Below, piece after piece: positions 1 through 9,217 of a stretch of 64,000 nucleotides of DNA. The translations under genes and the position numbers were made by a program. Position 1 is the stretch's first letter. Every line of letters begins with the position of its first letter. Source of the DNA: Tomitella cavernea. GTDB lineage: Bacteria > Actinomycetota > Actinomycetes > Mycobacteriales > Mycobacteriaceae. The stretch lies in assembly GCF_016599145.1 (NCBI RefSeq), contig NZ_JAENKO010000006.1, positions 1 to 64,000 on the forward strand, read 5' to 3'. The notes under the pieces were generated by a model. That model was not told the DNA's origin. It searched no databases and saw nothing but the letters and a program-made list of their open reading frames with translations.

Positions 1-3000
1 CGCCGCCGTCACCGCCAGCCCGGCCGCCCCGGACACGGCGAACCCCGCCGCCAGCACGCCCGCCGCCCCGGCGGTGGTCGACGACCATGTGCGGGTGGCC
101 GCGCCGAACACCGTGCGTTCACGGCGCCGGGCCGGGACCGCGGCGGCGAGGAAAAGCAGCGGCAGCAGCGCGAGCCCGCCGAACAGACCCAGCCGGTACC
201 AGTGGTCGCTGGGGAAGGTCAGCGTGACGCTGGTCGCGGCGCCCGCGGGCACGATCCACCCCTGCTGCCATCCGTCGACGACGATCGGCTGCAGCTCCGT
301 GCCGGACGCGTCCCTGGCCACCCAGCCCGGGTTGGTCGACTCCGGCACCACGAGCAGTCGGTCCTCGTCGGCTGCGGGCACGCGCATCACACGGTGGTCG
401 TCGCCCCAGGTTTCGACGTGCGCGGGCTGCGGCGACGATGCCGCGGCCCCGCCGGAGACCGTCGGTGCTCCCGCGGGCTGCGGCGTGAGCGTCACGGTGG
501 ACACCGTGAACGCCCCGCCGGGCTGCACCGTCAGCCGGTCCGGGCCCGCGGCGGGCTGCAGCGTTGCGTCGCCGCACACGGTCGCGGTGACCGGCGCGCC
601 GTCCCGCAACGCGCGGACCGTCGCGGTGACGGACGTGTGGACCGCGTGCCCGTTCAGCGTGACGACGGGGCCGTCGCCGCAGCCGACGGTGACGGGCGCG
701 TCGGGGTCGGGCGCCGTGCCGATCCGGTCGGTGCCGTGCGGACCGGCGAACGCGGCGAGCTCGGCGATGCCGGGGGCCTGGTCCTTCCGGCGCCCGAACG
801 CCCCGTCCACGGGGACCTCCTGCCAGTCGGTGACCGACACCGTCACGGCGTCGGTGCGGGCCGGCGTGAGCTCGACGATCCCGTCTGCGGGCACCGCCCG
901 CTGCTGCGGGCCGGTGCCCAGGTCGACGGTGACGGTGGTGGGCCGCGCCGGTATCGACTGCCCGTCCCGTCCGCCGGGGGCGGGCGTCGGCGCGGTCACG
1001 CGCAGGCTCGCCACCTCGCGCTCACGCGGGAGACGCAGGGTGATGGTGGGCGACGAAGTGGCGTGGCGGGCGGCGGAGTCCGCGGCGTACCAGCTGGTGG
1101 CGGGGTCGCCGTCGACGGCGGCGTGCGCGCTTCCACGCAGGTCGACGATGTCCGAGTCGGACTCGGCGCGCACACCGCCGGGCAAGGTGAGCAGCGCTTC
1201 GAGGTCCTGCCCGGGCCGTCCCCGCACGGTGAGCTCGGCGCCCAGCGGCGTGTCGGCCGGGGCGTCGATGGTGCGCGTGAACGTGCCGGGCGATTCGGCG
1301 GAGCCGCCGAGCGTGGTATCGCAGAGCACCCGCCCGCCGGCGGCCGCACACTGGCGGCGTCCCGGGAACTCCTGGCCCAGGCTCCACTGAGTCACCCGGG
1401 CGCGCGGCGGCGGTGGCGGCAGCACCACCTCGCGGTGCACGTCGAGGGGCCCGTCGGGAGTGGTCAGCGACACCTCTGACAGGCCGAACTGGCGTCCGGC
1501 TGTGCCGTCCGCGGTGCGTACCGCCTCGATCCGGATCCACTGCGTGGTGCCCGGCGGGATCGGCACCGTTACCTCGGCACCCGGTTCCGGCACCGCCGCG
1601 CCCATGGTGCCGCGGGCCGTCTGCACCTCGATCCCTGTGACGGGCGGGCCCACCGCCATGCGATCGGTGCGCACCGTGAGGGTCCCCGAGCGGATCGGCG
1701 AGTCCAGGTCCAGCCGCAGCCACTGCCCCACGGCGCTGTCGGCCCCGCCGCTGACCCAGCTGGTCGTCGGGTCGCCGTCGAAGGCGGACGCGGTGCCGCT
1801 CGCCGGGTTCACCCCGCCCAGCTGCGTGGCGTCGGCCGCCGAACCGGACGCGGTGACGGTGGCGCCCACCCAGCGGCCCTCGACGAGCCCGGCGCCGGGG
1901 ACGGGGTAGTCGGGCGTCGCGTTGGGCGTGCGGCGCGGATCGGTGGCGGCGCGGATCCCCGACGTACCGCCGGTGACCCGCCCGTAGTCCTGCTCGCGCG
2001 CGGTGGGCGTGTCGGTGACGGCCACAGCGGACGGGTCGAGACCGGCGGCCCGCGCATCGGCGTAGAGCACGACGGGGACGGGGCGCGTGCCTGCAGCACC
2101 GGCGGGAGCCGGGCCCGTGGGGACGGTGCCCGCCGGAAAAGCGCGTGGGCGCGCCAGCACCTCCGGCCCACCGGCCACCACCGGGACCTCGTCGAGCCCC
2201 ACGGTGTACGGCGCGACGGTGACCGGGTCGGCGCCGACCCGGTAGATCTCGATGGCGGGATAGTCCTGGCGCAGGCCCGCATCCTGGAACTCGGTGACCT
2301 CGTCGTCCGTCGGTGCCGCGCCGTTCCCGCGTCCCGCGTCCAGGCCACCGGGGTCCGTCCGGGCCGGGACCTGCCGCGTCGACGGCAGCGGCGGCTCGCC
2401 GAAGGCCGCGACCCGGGTCAACCCGGACGAGCCGTCGATCGCGGCGTGCACGACGAGCGGCCGCGGCGCCCGCGCCAGCTCGGGGTCCAGGTCGTTGCGC
2501 ACCACGAGGTATCCGATGCCCATGCGCCGTAGCGTGGGGGCGAGTGTGTCGGACGGCCGTCCGTCGGCGAGTTGACGCTGGATCGCGTCGAGCGCGCGGA
2601 TCGCGCCCGGCGGGTTGAGCGGGATGGCGTCGCGCACCGCCCACGGCGTCTCCGCCAGCGGCTGCAGCGGCTCGTCGCGCGTCATGCCCCACTCCTGGAT
2701 GGCGAACGGCGCGCCCGGCACCACCAGTGCGCGGTGCATGCCCGCGGCGGTGGCATCGGTGGAATCCGCGTGGTCGGTGAGCCAGTCGGCCGCCTGCTGC
2801 CAGTGGTCGGGGATCGCGGAGTAGCCGCCCGGCGGTGCCAGGTCGCCCAGCCAGGCCGGGCTGGAGGCCAGCATCAGTGCGGCCGCCACCAGTGCGGTCA
2901 CCGCCGTCATCGGCTCGTGTTCGGGGTGCGCCAGCGCGCTGCGGGCCCGGCGCCACGGCACCGCCCCGGGCAGTGGCACCCGTCCCAGCAGGTGCGCCAG

Positions 3001-4177
3001 CCCCAGCACCAGCGGCAGGCGCAGCAGCGGTTCGAGCTTGTGCACGTTGCGCAGCGGCGCGCCGGCGCCGTCGAGGAACGCGCGCACCTGGTCCGCCACC
3101 GCGGAGCCCAGCGCCCCGTCGTAGCCGATGGTCATCCCCGCCAGGCCCACCAGCAGGATCAGCAGCAGGCGCCCGCGCGCGGGCATGCGCCGCATCGCCA
3201 GCCCCGCGAGTCCGGCGGCGGCGAGCAGGCCGGTGGCCAGCACGAGTATCGGCTCGCTGACCAGCGGCACCCCGGTGGCGGTGGACGGGGAGATGAAGGG
3301 GGTCCACGAGCTGGTGCCGCGGAGCACCTCGGGCAGTGACGCGAACCGGGTGGTGGTGGAGGAGGATTCGATGAAGTCGAGGAACGGCGGGCTCACCTGT
3401 CCCAGCAGCCACAGCGGCACGAGCCACCACAGGCAGGCGAGCGCCAGCATGGGCACCCACCAGGCTGTGAAGCGGCGCCAACGGGCGTCGGGCCGGTGCG
3501 CGGCCCACCACAGCCCGGCGATGAGGCAGGCGAAGCCCGTGGCCACGGCGTTGACGGCGCCCATCAGCGCCACCGCCGCCGCCGACCGGGCGGCGAGCAT
3601 GCGCATCGACGCGGGCCGCGCCCCGGCAGCGCCGAGGCCGCCCCTGTCGCCCGTCCCACCCGGGTCCCCGCCGTCGAGCGCCCGGATCACCGGCAACAGC
3701 ACCCAGGGCGTCAGCATCACCGGCAGCGTTTCCGAGGAGATCGGGCCGATGGTGGTGAGCACGCGGGGCGCGAACACGAACGCCGCGGCCGCGACCATGC
3801 GGGACGTCCGGCTGCCGATGCCCAGCGCCTCGGCGACCCGGACCACGCCCCAAAAGCCCACGGCGAGCAGCAGCCCCCACCACAGGCGCTGCGTCACCCA
3901 CGGGGGGATGTGCGCCAGGTCGCCGAGCGCGAAGAACGCGCCGTGCGGGAAGAAATAGCCGTAGGCCTGGTTCTGCACCTGGCCGAGCGGGGCGATCGAC
4001 GACCACTGGTGTGCCGCGCGTGCCAGGAAACCGAGCGGATTCGCGGTGAGGTCCAGCTTGGTGTCCGCGACGATGCGGCCCGGAGACTGGCACAGCGCCG
4101 CCACCAGGAGAACCGCCGATACGCTCAGCAGCCACCGGCGGGGGACCGGGGCGACGACGACGCCGTCCTCCGTGCAC
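1..4177 (-). CDS. aftD: Arabinofuranosyltransferase AftD, 3' end outside the window, 5' start uncertain
   Basis: AftD is a very large membrane alpha-(1->3)-arabinofuranosyltransferase that uses decaprenyl-phosphoryl-arabinose to branch arabinan of arabinogalactan and LAM. The minus-strand frame that runs through base 1 begins with a hydrophobic segment, then a stretch typical of AftD near the N-terminus (IVADTKLDLTANPLGFLARA) and about ten membrane segments. A long extracytoplasmic part follows with two F5/8-type-C-like carbohydrate-binding stretches (around 1740-1810 and 1085-1150). A last membrane segment lies near 110-200. This frame has no ATG, GTG or TTG between an upstream stop near 4345 and the first membrane segment. 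A GTG at 4177 with a GAGGA Shine-Dalgarno sits in the neighbouring frame and would join the body if the five-base G run at 4140-4144 had four bases. The 4177 end is therefore a best guess. The gene follows the DUF2613 gene as in M. tuberculosis (Rv0236A-Rv0236c). Confidence 0.9.
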
Positions 4178-4255
4178 GGTGGATCCTCGGCAGGGGACGG
4201 GGGACCGGGGCGCGGGCGGCGCCCGCGCGGGAAGGTGATGCTCAGGACGCCCGGG

Positions 4256-4417
4256 TCAGCGGGTGCCGTACTGGACCTGGGCGTCCGACGGGTTGGCCGA
4301 TGCGGCGGTGTCGGGACGCGAAGTGCCCTCGATGGCCGAGGTCACGGGGATGACCACCGCGAGAGCGACCGCCACGCCGATGACCGCGCTGACGACTGCG
4401 GGCACAGTGAACTTCAT
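4256..4417 (-). CDS. Small DUF2613-type membrane/secreted protein (Rv0236A-like)
   Basis: Encodes 53 residues: a short start, one hydrophobic segment at about residues 5-28 (VVSAVIGVAVALAVVIPV) and a polar tail ending in QVQYGTR. Size, single N-terminal helix, and position directly upstream of aftD match the DUF2613 family, of which Rv0236A is the M. tuberculosis member. The function of the family is unknown; the helix could be an uncleaved signal anchor. The start ATG at 4417 follows a GAGGAGCC-like Shine-Dalgarno. It lies 48 bases after the isochorismate synthase gene and 78 bases before the likely aftD start, all on the same strand, so co-transcription is likely. Confidence 0.8.
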   Translation of the reverse strand: MKFTVPAVVSAVIGVAVALAVVIPVTSAIEGTSRPDTAASANPSDAQVQYGTR

Positions 4418-4465
4418 GAAGGCTCCTCGGGATCGTTGGTCCCAAAGTTATCACCCGGACGGGCG

Positions 4466-5650
4466 TCACGCTCCCAACGCCCGGCGGAGCGTGCGCAGCT
4501 TGGCGTCGGTCTCGGCCAGTTCGTCGTCGGCCCGCGACCCGGCCACGATCCCGCCGCCCGCGTGCGCCAGCGCGCTGCGCCGGTCCGGCGCGAGTTCGGC
4601 GCAGCGGATCGCCACCACCCATTCACCGTCGCCGTCGGAGTCGCACCAGCCCGCCGCGCCCGCGTAGAAGCCGCGGGGTTCCTCGGTCTCGCGGATCGCG
4701 GCCAGCGCGCGGTCGGTGGGCGTCCCGCACACCGCGGGGGTGGGATGCAGAGCCAGCGCCAGGTCCAGGGCGCTGGTGGACGGGTCGGCGAGGGTGCCGG
4801 AGATCTCGGTGCCCAGGTGCCACAGGTGCGGCGTCGAGTGCAGCGTCGGCGTGGGCGGCACGGTGAGCTCGCTGCACAGCGGCGCCAGGGCACCGCGGAT
4901 CCAGTCGACGACGAAGGCGTGCTCGCGCAGGTTCTTCCCGGAGTCCAGCAGCGCGCGTGCGGCCGGGTCGCCGTCGGCACCGCAGGCTTGCGGGGCGGCC
5001 CCTGCCTGCGCTGTTCCGCCCGTCCGTGCGGCCGTGCCGGCCAAGGGGCGGCATTCGACACGCCGGCCGCGCCGGCGCACGAGGGTCTCCGGGCTGGCGC
5101 CGACCAGCGCGCGCCCGGCGTAGCGTCCCCCGGCGGGGCTCAGGTCGACGGTGAATCCGTTGCCCGCGGTGTCGCCGGCCACCAGGCGGGCGAGCAGCGC
5201 GGTGCGCGAGATGGGGCCGTCGGCCTCCAGCAGCACGGCGCGGGCGGCGACGACCTTGTCCAGCTCGCCGTCGTCGACGCGGTGCAGCAGGCGTCCGATG
5301 CGTGCCAGGTGCTCCTCGGCGCTGGGCACGTACCCGGTCACGCGCACGCCGAGCGCATCAGGGCTCAGCCGCGGCGCGTCGGGATGCGGCACCCACGTGC
5401 CGGACGACCGGGTGACGGACTCGGGGACGGTGAGCGCGGCGGGGGTCTCGGGGTCGAACGGCAGCGCGCCCACCACCATGGCGGCGGCGCCCGAACGGAG
5501 CGCCGCCGCAGCGGCGCGGGCGTCGTCGAACGCGCGGGCGCGGCCGGCGGCCGACACCGTCCCGCCCGGGCCGGAGAGCAGGAAGCCCGCCGCGATGCCG
5601 GAGCGGCCGGAGTCCACCCCGCCGCCGGGGCTATCGCCGGCGCTGCGCAA
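4466..5650 (-). CDS. Isochorismate synthase (EntC/MenF/DhbC family)
   Basis: Converts chorismate to isochorismate, the entry step to menaquinone or to salicylate-type siderophores. The 394-residue protein carries the chorismate-binding fold: LDKVVAARAV (the conserved lysine region) at about 134-143, a GASPETLVRR stretch with the conserved glutamate, and the C-terminal motif HPTPAVCGTPTDRA followed by RGFYAGAAGW, typical of isochorismate rather than anthranilate synthases. The N-terminal third is weakly conserved, as usual. The start is a TTG at 5650, six bases after the Usp stop. No ATG or GTG fits better, so it is probably translated by coupling to usp. No menaquinone or siderophore genes are adjacent, so the pathway cannot be fixed from context. 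Confidence 0.87.
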   Translation of the reverse strand: MRSAGDSPGGGVDSGRSGIAAGFLLSGPGGTVSAAGRARAFDDARAAAAALRSGAAAMVVGALPFDPETPAALTVPESVTRSSGTWVPHPDAPRLSPDALGVRVTGYVPSAEEHLARIGRLLHRVDDGELDKVVAARAVLLEADGPISRTALLARLVAGDTAGNGFTVDLSPAGGRYAGRALVGASPETLVRRRGRRVECRPLAGTAARTGGTAQAGAAPQACGADGDPAARALLDSGKNLREHAFVVDWIRGALAPLCSELTVPPTPTLHSTPHLWHLGTEISGTLADPSTSALDLALALHPTPAVCGTPTDRALAAIRETEEPRGFYAGAAGWCDSDGDGEWVVAIRCAELAPDRRSALAHAGGGIVAGSRADDELAETDAKLRTLRRALGA

Positions 5651-5656
5651 GCCCGC

Positions 5657-6133
5657 TCACTTGCCCGGGGGGACGATCATCACCGGCCGGTGGCTGTGGC
5701 GCAGCACCTGGTCGGCCGTGCTGGAGTGGATGAGCGAGCGCAGGCCAGTGGTGCCGCGGGTGCCGGTGACGATGACGTCCGCGTCGAGCTCGTCGGCGAT
5801 CTCCACGATGGTGGTCCACACGGTGGTGCCGGATTCGATGCACCGGGCCTCCGCTGTGAGGCCGGCCTCGGCGGCCAATTGCAGCCCCTCCTCGGCCACC
5901 TCCCGCGCCTCGACGTGCGCGATGTCCTCGGTGTCGTCGTCGGGCAGCCAGTCCGGCTGCATCATCCCGGACAGCCCCGACATCCGCGCCGCCTGCCGCA
6001 CCATCGGCTCCCACACCGTCACCAGGATCGCGCGTTCGGCGGCGAGGAACCGGCCCGCGTACCGGATGGCGCGCCGGGCGTTCTCGGTGCCGTCGTACGC
6101 GATGACGATGAGATCGGCCGGTTCGGTGGACAT
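5657..6133 (-). CDS. Universal stress protein (UspA family)
   Basis: A single UspA domain of 158 residues. It starts with the beta-strand/loop IVIAYDGTENARRAIRYAG, in which the aspartate contacts the nucleotide. It ends with the ATP-binding signature G-2X-G-9X-(S/T), seen as GTRGTTGLRSLIHSSTADQV, and PVMIVP. It is therefore expected to bind ATP, unlike the UspA/UspC subgroup. Usp proteins of this kind act in stress or stationary-phase survival; the client is unknown. It is the first gene of the minus-strand run usp, isochorismate synthase, DUF2613, aftD and is divergent from lpqI across 159 bases that must hold both promoters. Confidence 0.9.
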   Translation of the reverse strand: MSTEPADLIVIAYDGTENARRAIRYAGRFLAAERAILVTVWEPMVRQAARMSGLSGMMQPDWLPDDDTEDIAHVEAREVAEEGLQLAAEAGLTAEARCIESGTTVWTTIVEIADELDADVIVTGTRGTTGLRSLIHSSTADQVLRHSHRPVMIVPPGK

Positions 6134-6292
6134 TTGCTGTCACCTGCGCTTTCGGTCGAAATGGTTGCGGTGTGTTCATCGACGAACCTACTACCGGCGC
6201 CGCGGACGACGGGGGGTTTCCCCGGTTCGCGGTACGGTGCTCGGAGCCGTGGGGCACGACGGTACGTGGCGGTACGTGAAGGAGACACGGTA

Positions 6293-7537
6293 ATGGTGTT
6301 CGGTGACAGGCGCAGGGGAGTGCGGCGATCCGGCATCGCCGCGCTCGTCGCGGTGTTCGCGGTGACCGCGGCGGCCTGCGGCTCCGGGGGTGCGGGCGAC
6401 GGGGCCGCCGTCCCTGCGGCGACCGGCACGTCGCAGACCGGCCCGTCCGCGCAGCCGCAGAGCGCCACCACCGCCGCCGGAGGCGCCGCGACGCCGGCCG
6501 CCGGCGCCCCGTACGCGTGCGACGGTTCAGACCTGCTCGCTTCGCTGAGCACCCGGCAGAAGCTGGCGCAGATGCTGGTGGTGGGCGTCACCGGCACGCA
6601 GGACGCGCTCGACGTCGTCACCTCCGAGCAGGTGGGCGGCGTGTTCGTGGGCAGCTGGACCGACCCGTCGATGCTCACCGGCGGGGGCGCCGCCGCCGTG
6701 CACGACGCGGACATCGCCGCGCCGCCGCCGATGATCACCATCGACGAGGAGGGCGGACGCGTCTCCCGGGTCGCCGACCTCATCGGGCCCGCGCCCTCGG
6801 CGCGCGAGGTGGCGCGCACGATGAGCGTCGACGAGGCGTACCGGATGGCGCTCGAGCGGGGGAAGAAGCTGCGCGGGCTCGGCATCACCGTCGACTTCGC
6901 CCCCGACGCGGACGTCAGTGCCCAGTCTGACGATGCCGTCATCGGCGACCGTTCCTACAGCGACGACCCGCAGACCGTCGCCGACTACGCGGGCGCGGTG
7001 GCGCGGGGGCTGCGCGACGCCGGGGTGCACCCGGTGATCAAGCACTTTCCCGGGCATGGCTCGTCCAGCGGCGATTCGCACAACGGTGCCGTGTCGGTGC
7101 CCCCGCTGGCGCAGCTGCAGGGCAGAGACCTGATGCCGTTCCGGCAGCTCATCGCCGAGCAGCCCGACGTGGGCGTCATGGTGGGGCACTTGGACGTGCC
7201 GGGCCTCACCGACGGCGTCCCCGCCAGCCTCAGCCCCGCGGCGATGTCGCTGCTGCGTGACGGCACCGGATACGACGCGCCCCCGTTCGGAGGGGTGATC
7301 TTCACCGATGACCTGTCCGGCATGGGCGCAATCAGCGATACGTACTCGGTGCCGGACGCAGTGGCCGCCGCGCTCGAGGCGGGTGCCGACGTCGCCCTGT
7401 GGCTGTCCACCGACCAGGTGCCCGCGGTGCTCGACAGGCTGGAGCAGGAGGTGGACTCCGGGACGTTGCCGATCGACCGCGTGGACGATTCGGTGGTGCG
7501 CATTGCGAGGATGAAGGGGATTCTCTCGTGCGGGTGA
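6293..7537 (+). CDS. lpqI: Lipoprotein beta-N-acetylglucosaminidase LpqI (GH3)
   Basis: A cell-wall hydrolase of glycoside hydrolase family 3 that removes N-acetylglucosamine from muropeptides during peptidoglycan recycling. The 414-residue product has a basic start, a hydrophobic signal and a lipobox ending TAAAC (Cys29), a low-complexity Ala/Gly/Pro/Thr linker to about residue 75, then the GH3 barrel. KHFPGHG (250-256) is the NagZ-type substrate/catalytic loop and FTDD (337-340) holds the conserved aspartate pair. The start ATG at 6293 is preceded by AAGGAG and gives the signal peptide; the reading frame stays open far upstream only by chance. It precedes a TetR gene as in Rv0237-Rv0238. 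Confidence 0.93.
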   Translation: MVFGDRRRGVRRSGIAALVAVFAVTAAACGSGGAGDGAAVPAATGTSQTGPSAQPQSATTAAGGAATPAAGAPYACDGSDLLASLSTRQKLAQMLVVGVTGTQDALDVVTSEQVGGVFVGSWTDPSMLTGGGAAAVHDADIAAPPPMITIDEEGGRVSRVADLIGPAPSAREVARTMSVDEAYRMALERGKKLRGLGITVDFAPDADVSAQSDDAVIGDRSYSDDPQTVADYAGAVARGLRDAGVHPVIKHFPGHGSSSGDSHNGAVSVPPLAQLQGRDLMPFRQLIAEQPDVGVMVGHLDVPGLTDGVPASLSPAAMSLLRDGTGYDAPPFGGVIFTDDLSGMGAISDTYSVPDAVAAALEAGADVALWLSTDQVPAVLDRLEQEVDSGTLPIDRVDDSVVRIARMKGILSCG

Positions 7538-7637
7538 CGGCGGCTGCGGGTTCCCGATGGATGGGAACGCGCCGTGCAGATCCCTACCGTCAAGTAAGTT
7601 GAATCGGGCCTTGGTGACGGATGTGGTGAGGAGCGGG

Positions 7638-8234
7638 ATGGGCGCGCGAGCGAAACGACTGCCGCGGGCCGTGCGTGAGCAGCAGATGCTGGACTCGGCC
7701 ATCGCTGTGCTGGCGGAGCACGGCTACTACGGCACGTCCATGGATGCGATCGCCAAGGATGCCGAGATCTCCAAGCCGATGCTGTATCTGTACTACGGCT
7801 CCAAGGAGGAGCTGTTCGAGGCCTGCCTGGACCGCGAGAGCAAGCGGTTCATCGCCGCCATCTCCGAGCGGGCCGAGCCGGCGGCCGGCCCGCGCGAGAC
7901 GCTCGAGCTCACGCTGCGTGCGGTGCTGGAGTTCGTCGGCGAGCACCGGAACGCATGGCGGGTGATGGTGCGGGAGGCGGCGTCGTCGGGGACCTTCGCC
8001 GACGAGATCAACGCCAACCGCGCCAAGCTGGTCGAGCTGACGGCGGGCCTGCTCAAGGCCGGCACCACAGAGGAGCACGACGACGCCGAGTTCGACCTGA
8101 TGGCCGTGGCCCTCGTCGGCGCGGGCGAGGCGGTGGCCAACCGGCTGGTCGAGTCGGACATCGACGTGGAGAATGCGATCGCGATCGTCACCGGGCTGGC
8201 ATGGCGCGGACTGGCGGGCAGGAAAAAGGAGTAG
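7638..8234 (+). CDS. TetR-family transcriptional regulator (Rv0238-like)
   Basis: A 198-residue TetR regulator. The N-terminal helix-turn-helix occupies about residues 20-60 (AEHGYYGTSMDAIAKDAEIS then MLYLYYGSKEELF, the typical recognition helix and YFxSKEEL box). The rest is the variable ligand-binding helical domain. The start ATG at 7638 has GAGGAG just upstream; an upstream in-frame extension exists but lacks a better ribosome site. In M. tuberculosis the orthologue sits at the same place between lpqI and htdX. The sequence AGTAAGTT upstream (7593-7600) matches half of the dyad before fadE5, so it may control the nearby acyl-CoA genes and itself; this is inference. Confidence 0.9.
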   Translation: MGARAKRLPRAVREQQMLDSAIAVLAEHGYYGTSMDAIAKDAEISKPMLYLYYGSKEELFEACLDRESKRFIAAISERAEPAAGPRETLELTLRAVLEFVGEHRNAWRVMVREAASSGTFADEINANRAKLVELTAGLLKAGTTEEHDDAEFDLMAVALVGAGEAVANRLVESDIDVENAIAIVTGLAWRGLAGRKKE

Positions 8235-8249
8235 CGCGCCACACGTGCA

Positions 8250-8288
8250 AGCGCCCCGCCCCCGTGCAGTGCACGGACGCGGGGCGCT
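8250..8288. terminator. Bidirectional terminator between convergent tetR and htdX
   Basis: Ten-base arms AGCGCCCCGC (8250-8259) and GCGGGGCGCT (8279-8288) pair perfectly around a loop that itself contains the small palindrome CGTGCA-G-TGCACG. It lies between two convergent genes. There is no clear T run, as is common in high-GC actinobacteria. Confidence 0.7.
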
Positions 8289-8314
8289 CTGCGTAGTGGG
8301 CCGGCCGTCCTCCG

Positions 8315-9214
8315 TCAGCCCTCGCCGAGGGTGGCGGTGAGGAACGGGTGCTGCTTCCTGGGGTGGCGCAGCTCGAGCGCCCAGCCCTCGCCGGTCCGCC
8401 GCACGTACTCCGCGGCCCGGGTGGGCAGCACCATCGGCTTGCCGAAGCGCACGTCGTACACCGCGTGCTCCGGGATCCGGCCTTCCAGCGCGCCGAGGGC
8501 CGCGGCGGCGCTCCACATGCCGTGCGCGATGGTGCGCGGGAATCCGAAGGCCTTGGCGCCCAGCGACGAGACGTGGATGGGGTTGCGGTCGCCGGACACG
8601 GCGGCGTAGCGGCTGATGATCTTCTGGTCCGCGTGCAGCGTGGTGGTGGGCACGCCCGGATCGTCCGGCGCGTCGTCCTTCTGCGCGGAGCGCTGGGACG
8701 AATCCTCGCCGGATCCGCCGCCGATCTTGAGGAACGTGCTGGTCTGCCGCCACGCCGGAGCGCCACCCGCGCTGATCTCGCTGACCAGCTGCACCTGCGT
8801 GCCCTTGCGGTGCGGGCCCAGGCCCTCGGCGTGGATGCGCAGGTCCAGCGGCTCGGACACCGATACCGGACGCAGCTGCTCGATCCTGTTGCCCACGTGC
8901 ACCATGCCGACCGCCGGCAGCGGGAAATCGCGCGCCGTCATCAGCTTCATCACCGAGGGGAACGTGAGCACGAACCCGTAGGTGAGCGGCAGGGTGTCGG
9001 TCAGCCGCAGCCCGCACACCCGCGCGTAGGCGGCCAGGTGGTCCGGGTCCACGCGGTAGCCGGCGATCTCGTAGGTGCGCTGCGGCAGCGCGCCGTGCCC
9101 GCCGCCCGGCAGCGGCAGCAGCCCCGCGGCCGCCTTGGCGTAGGAGGCGAGCATGTCCGGCTGCGCCGTGAGGCGGACCGTGCCGCCGGAAGCCGCATAG
9201 CGATCAACAGCCAC
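8315..9214 (-). CDS. htdX: 3-hydroxyacyl-thioester dehydratase HtdX (MaoC-like)
   Basis: A (R)-specific enoyl-thioester hydratase/dehydratase, active on acyl-CoA or acyl-ACP intermediates. The 299-residue protein has the double hot-dog layout of long MaoC enzymes: an N-terminal degenerate half and a C-terminal half with the hydratase-2 motif at 203-234, including Asp209, Asn211 and His214 in SGDRNPIH and later FPRTIAHGMW. The GTG start at 9214 is three bases after the fabG4 stop, so the pair is translationally linked. Together with FabG4 and FadA2 it can form or reverse a beta-oxidation-like cycle using (R)-3-hydroxyacyl intermediates. Order and orientation match Rv0241c-Rv0242c. Confidence 0.93.
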   Translation of the reverse strand: MAVDRYAASGGTVRLTAQPDMLASYAKAAAGLLPLPGGGHGALPQRTYEIAGYRVDPDHLAAYARVCGLRLTDTLPLTYGFVLTFPSVMKLMTARDFPLPAVGMVHVGNRIEQLRPVSVSEPLDLRIHAEGLGPHRKGTQVQLVSEISAGGAPAWRQTSTFLKIGGGSGEDSSQRSAQKDDAPDDPGVPTTTLHADQKIISRYAAVSGDRNPIHVSSLGAKAFGFPRTIAHGMWSAAAALGALEGRIPEHAVYDVRFGKPMVLPTRAAEYVRRTGEGWALELRHPRKQHPFLTATLGEG

Positions 9215-9217
9215 TGT

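Noticed and set aside
1022-4177. A 1051-codon minus-strand frame, Arg/Gly/Ala/His-rich, antiparallel in phase to aftD
   Set aside because: It overlaps the true AftD frame one base out of phase, its composition is typical of high-GC shadow frames and it has no domain. Only its GTG start region may be meaningful.
4046-6292. Long upstream extension of the lpqI frame
   Set aside because: It is antisense to aftD, the isochorismate synthase and usp. The lipoprotein signal and AAGGAG site at 6293 fix the start.
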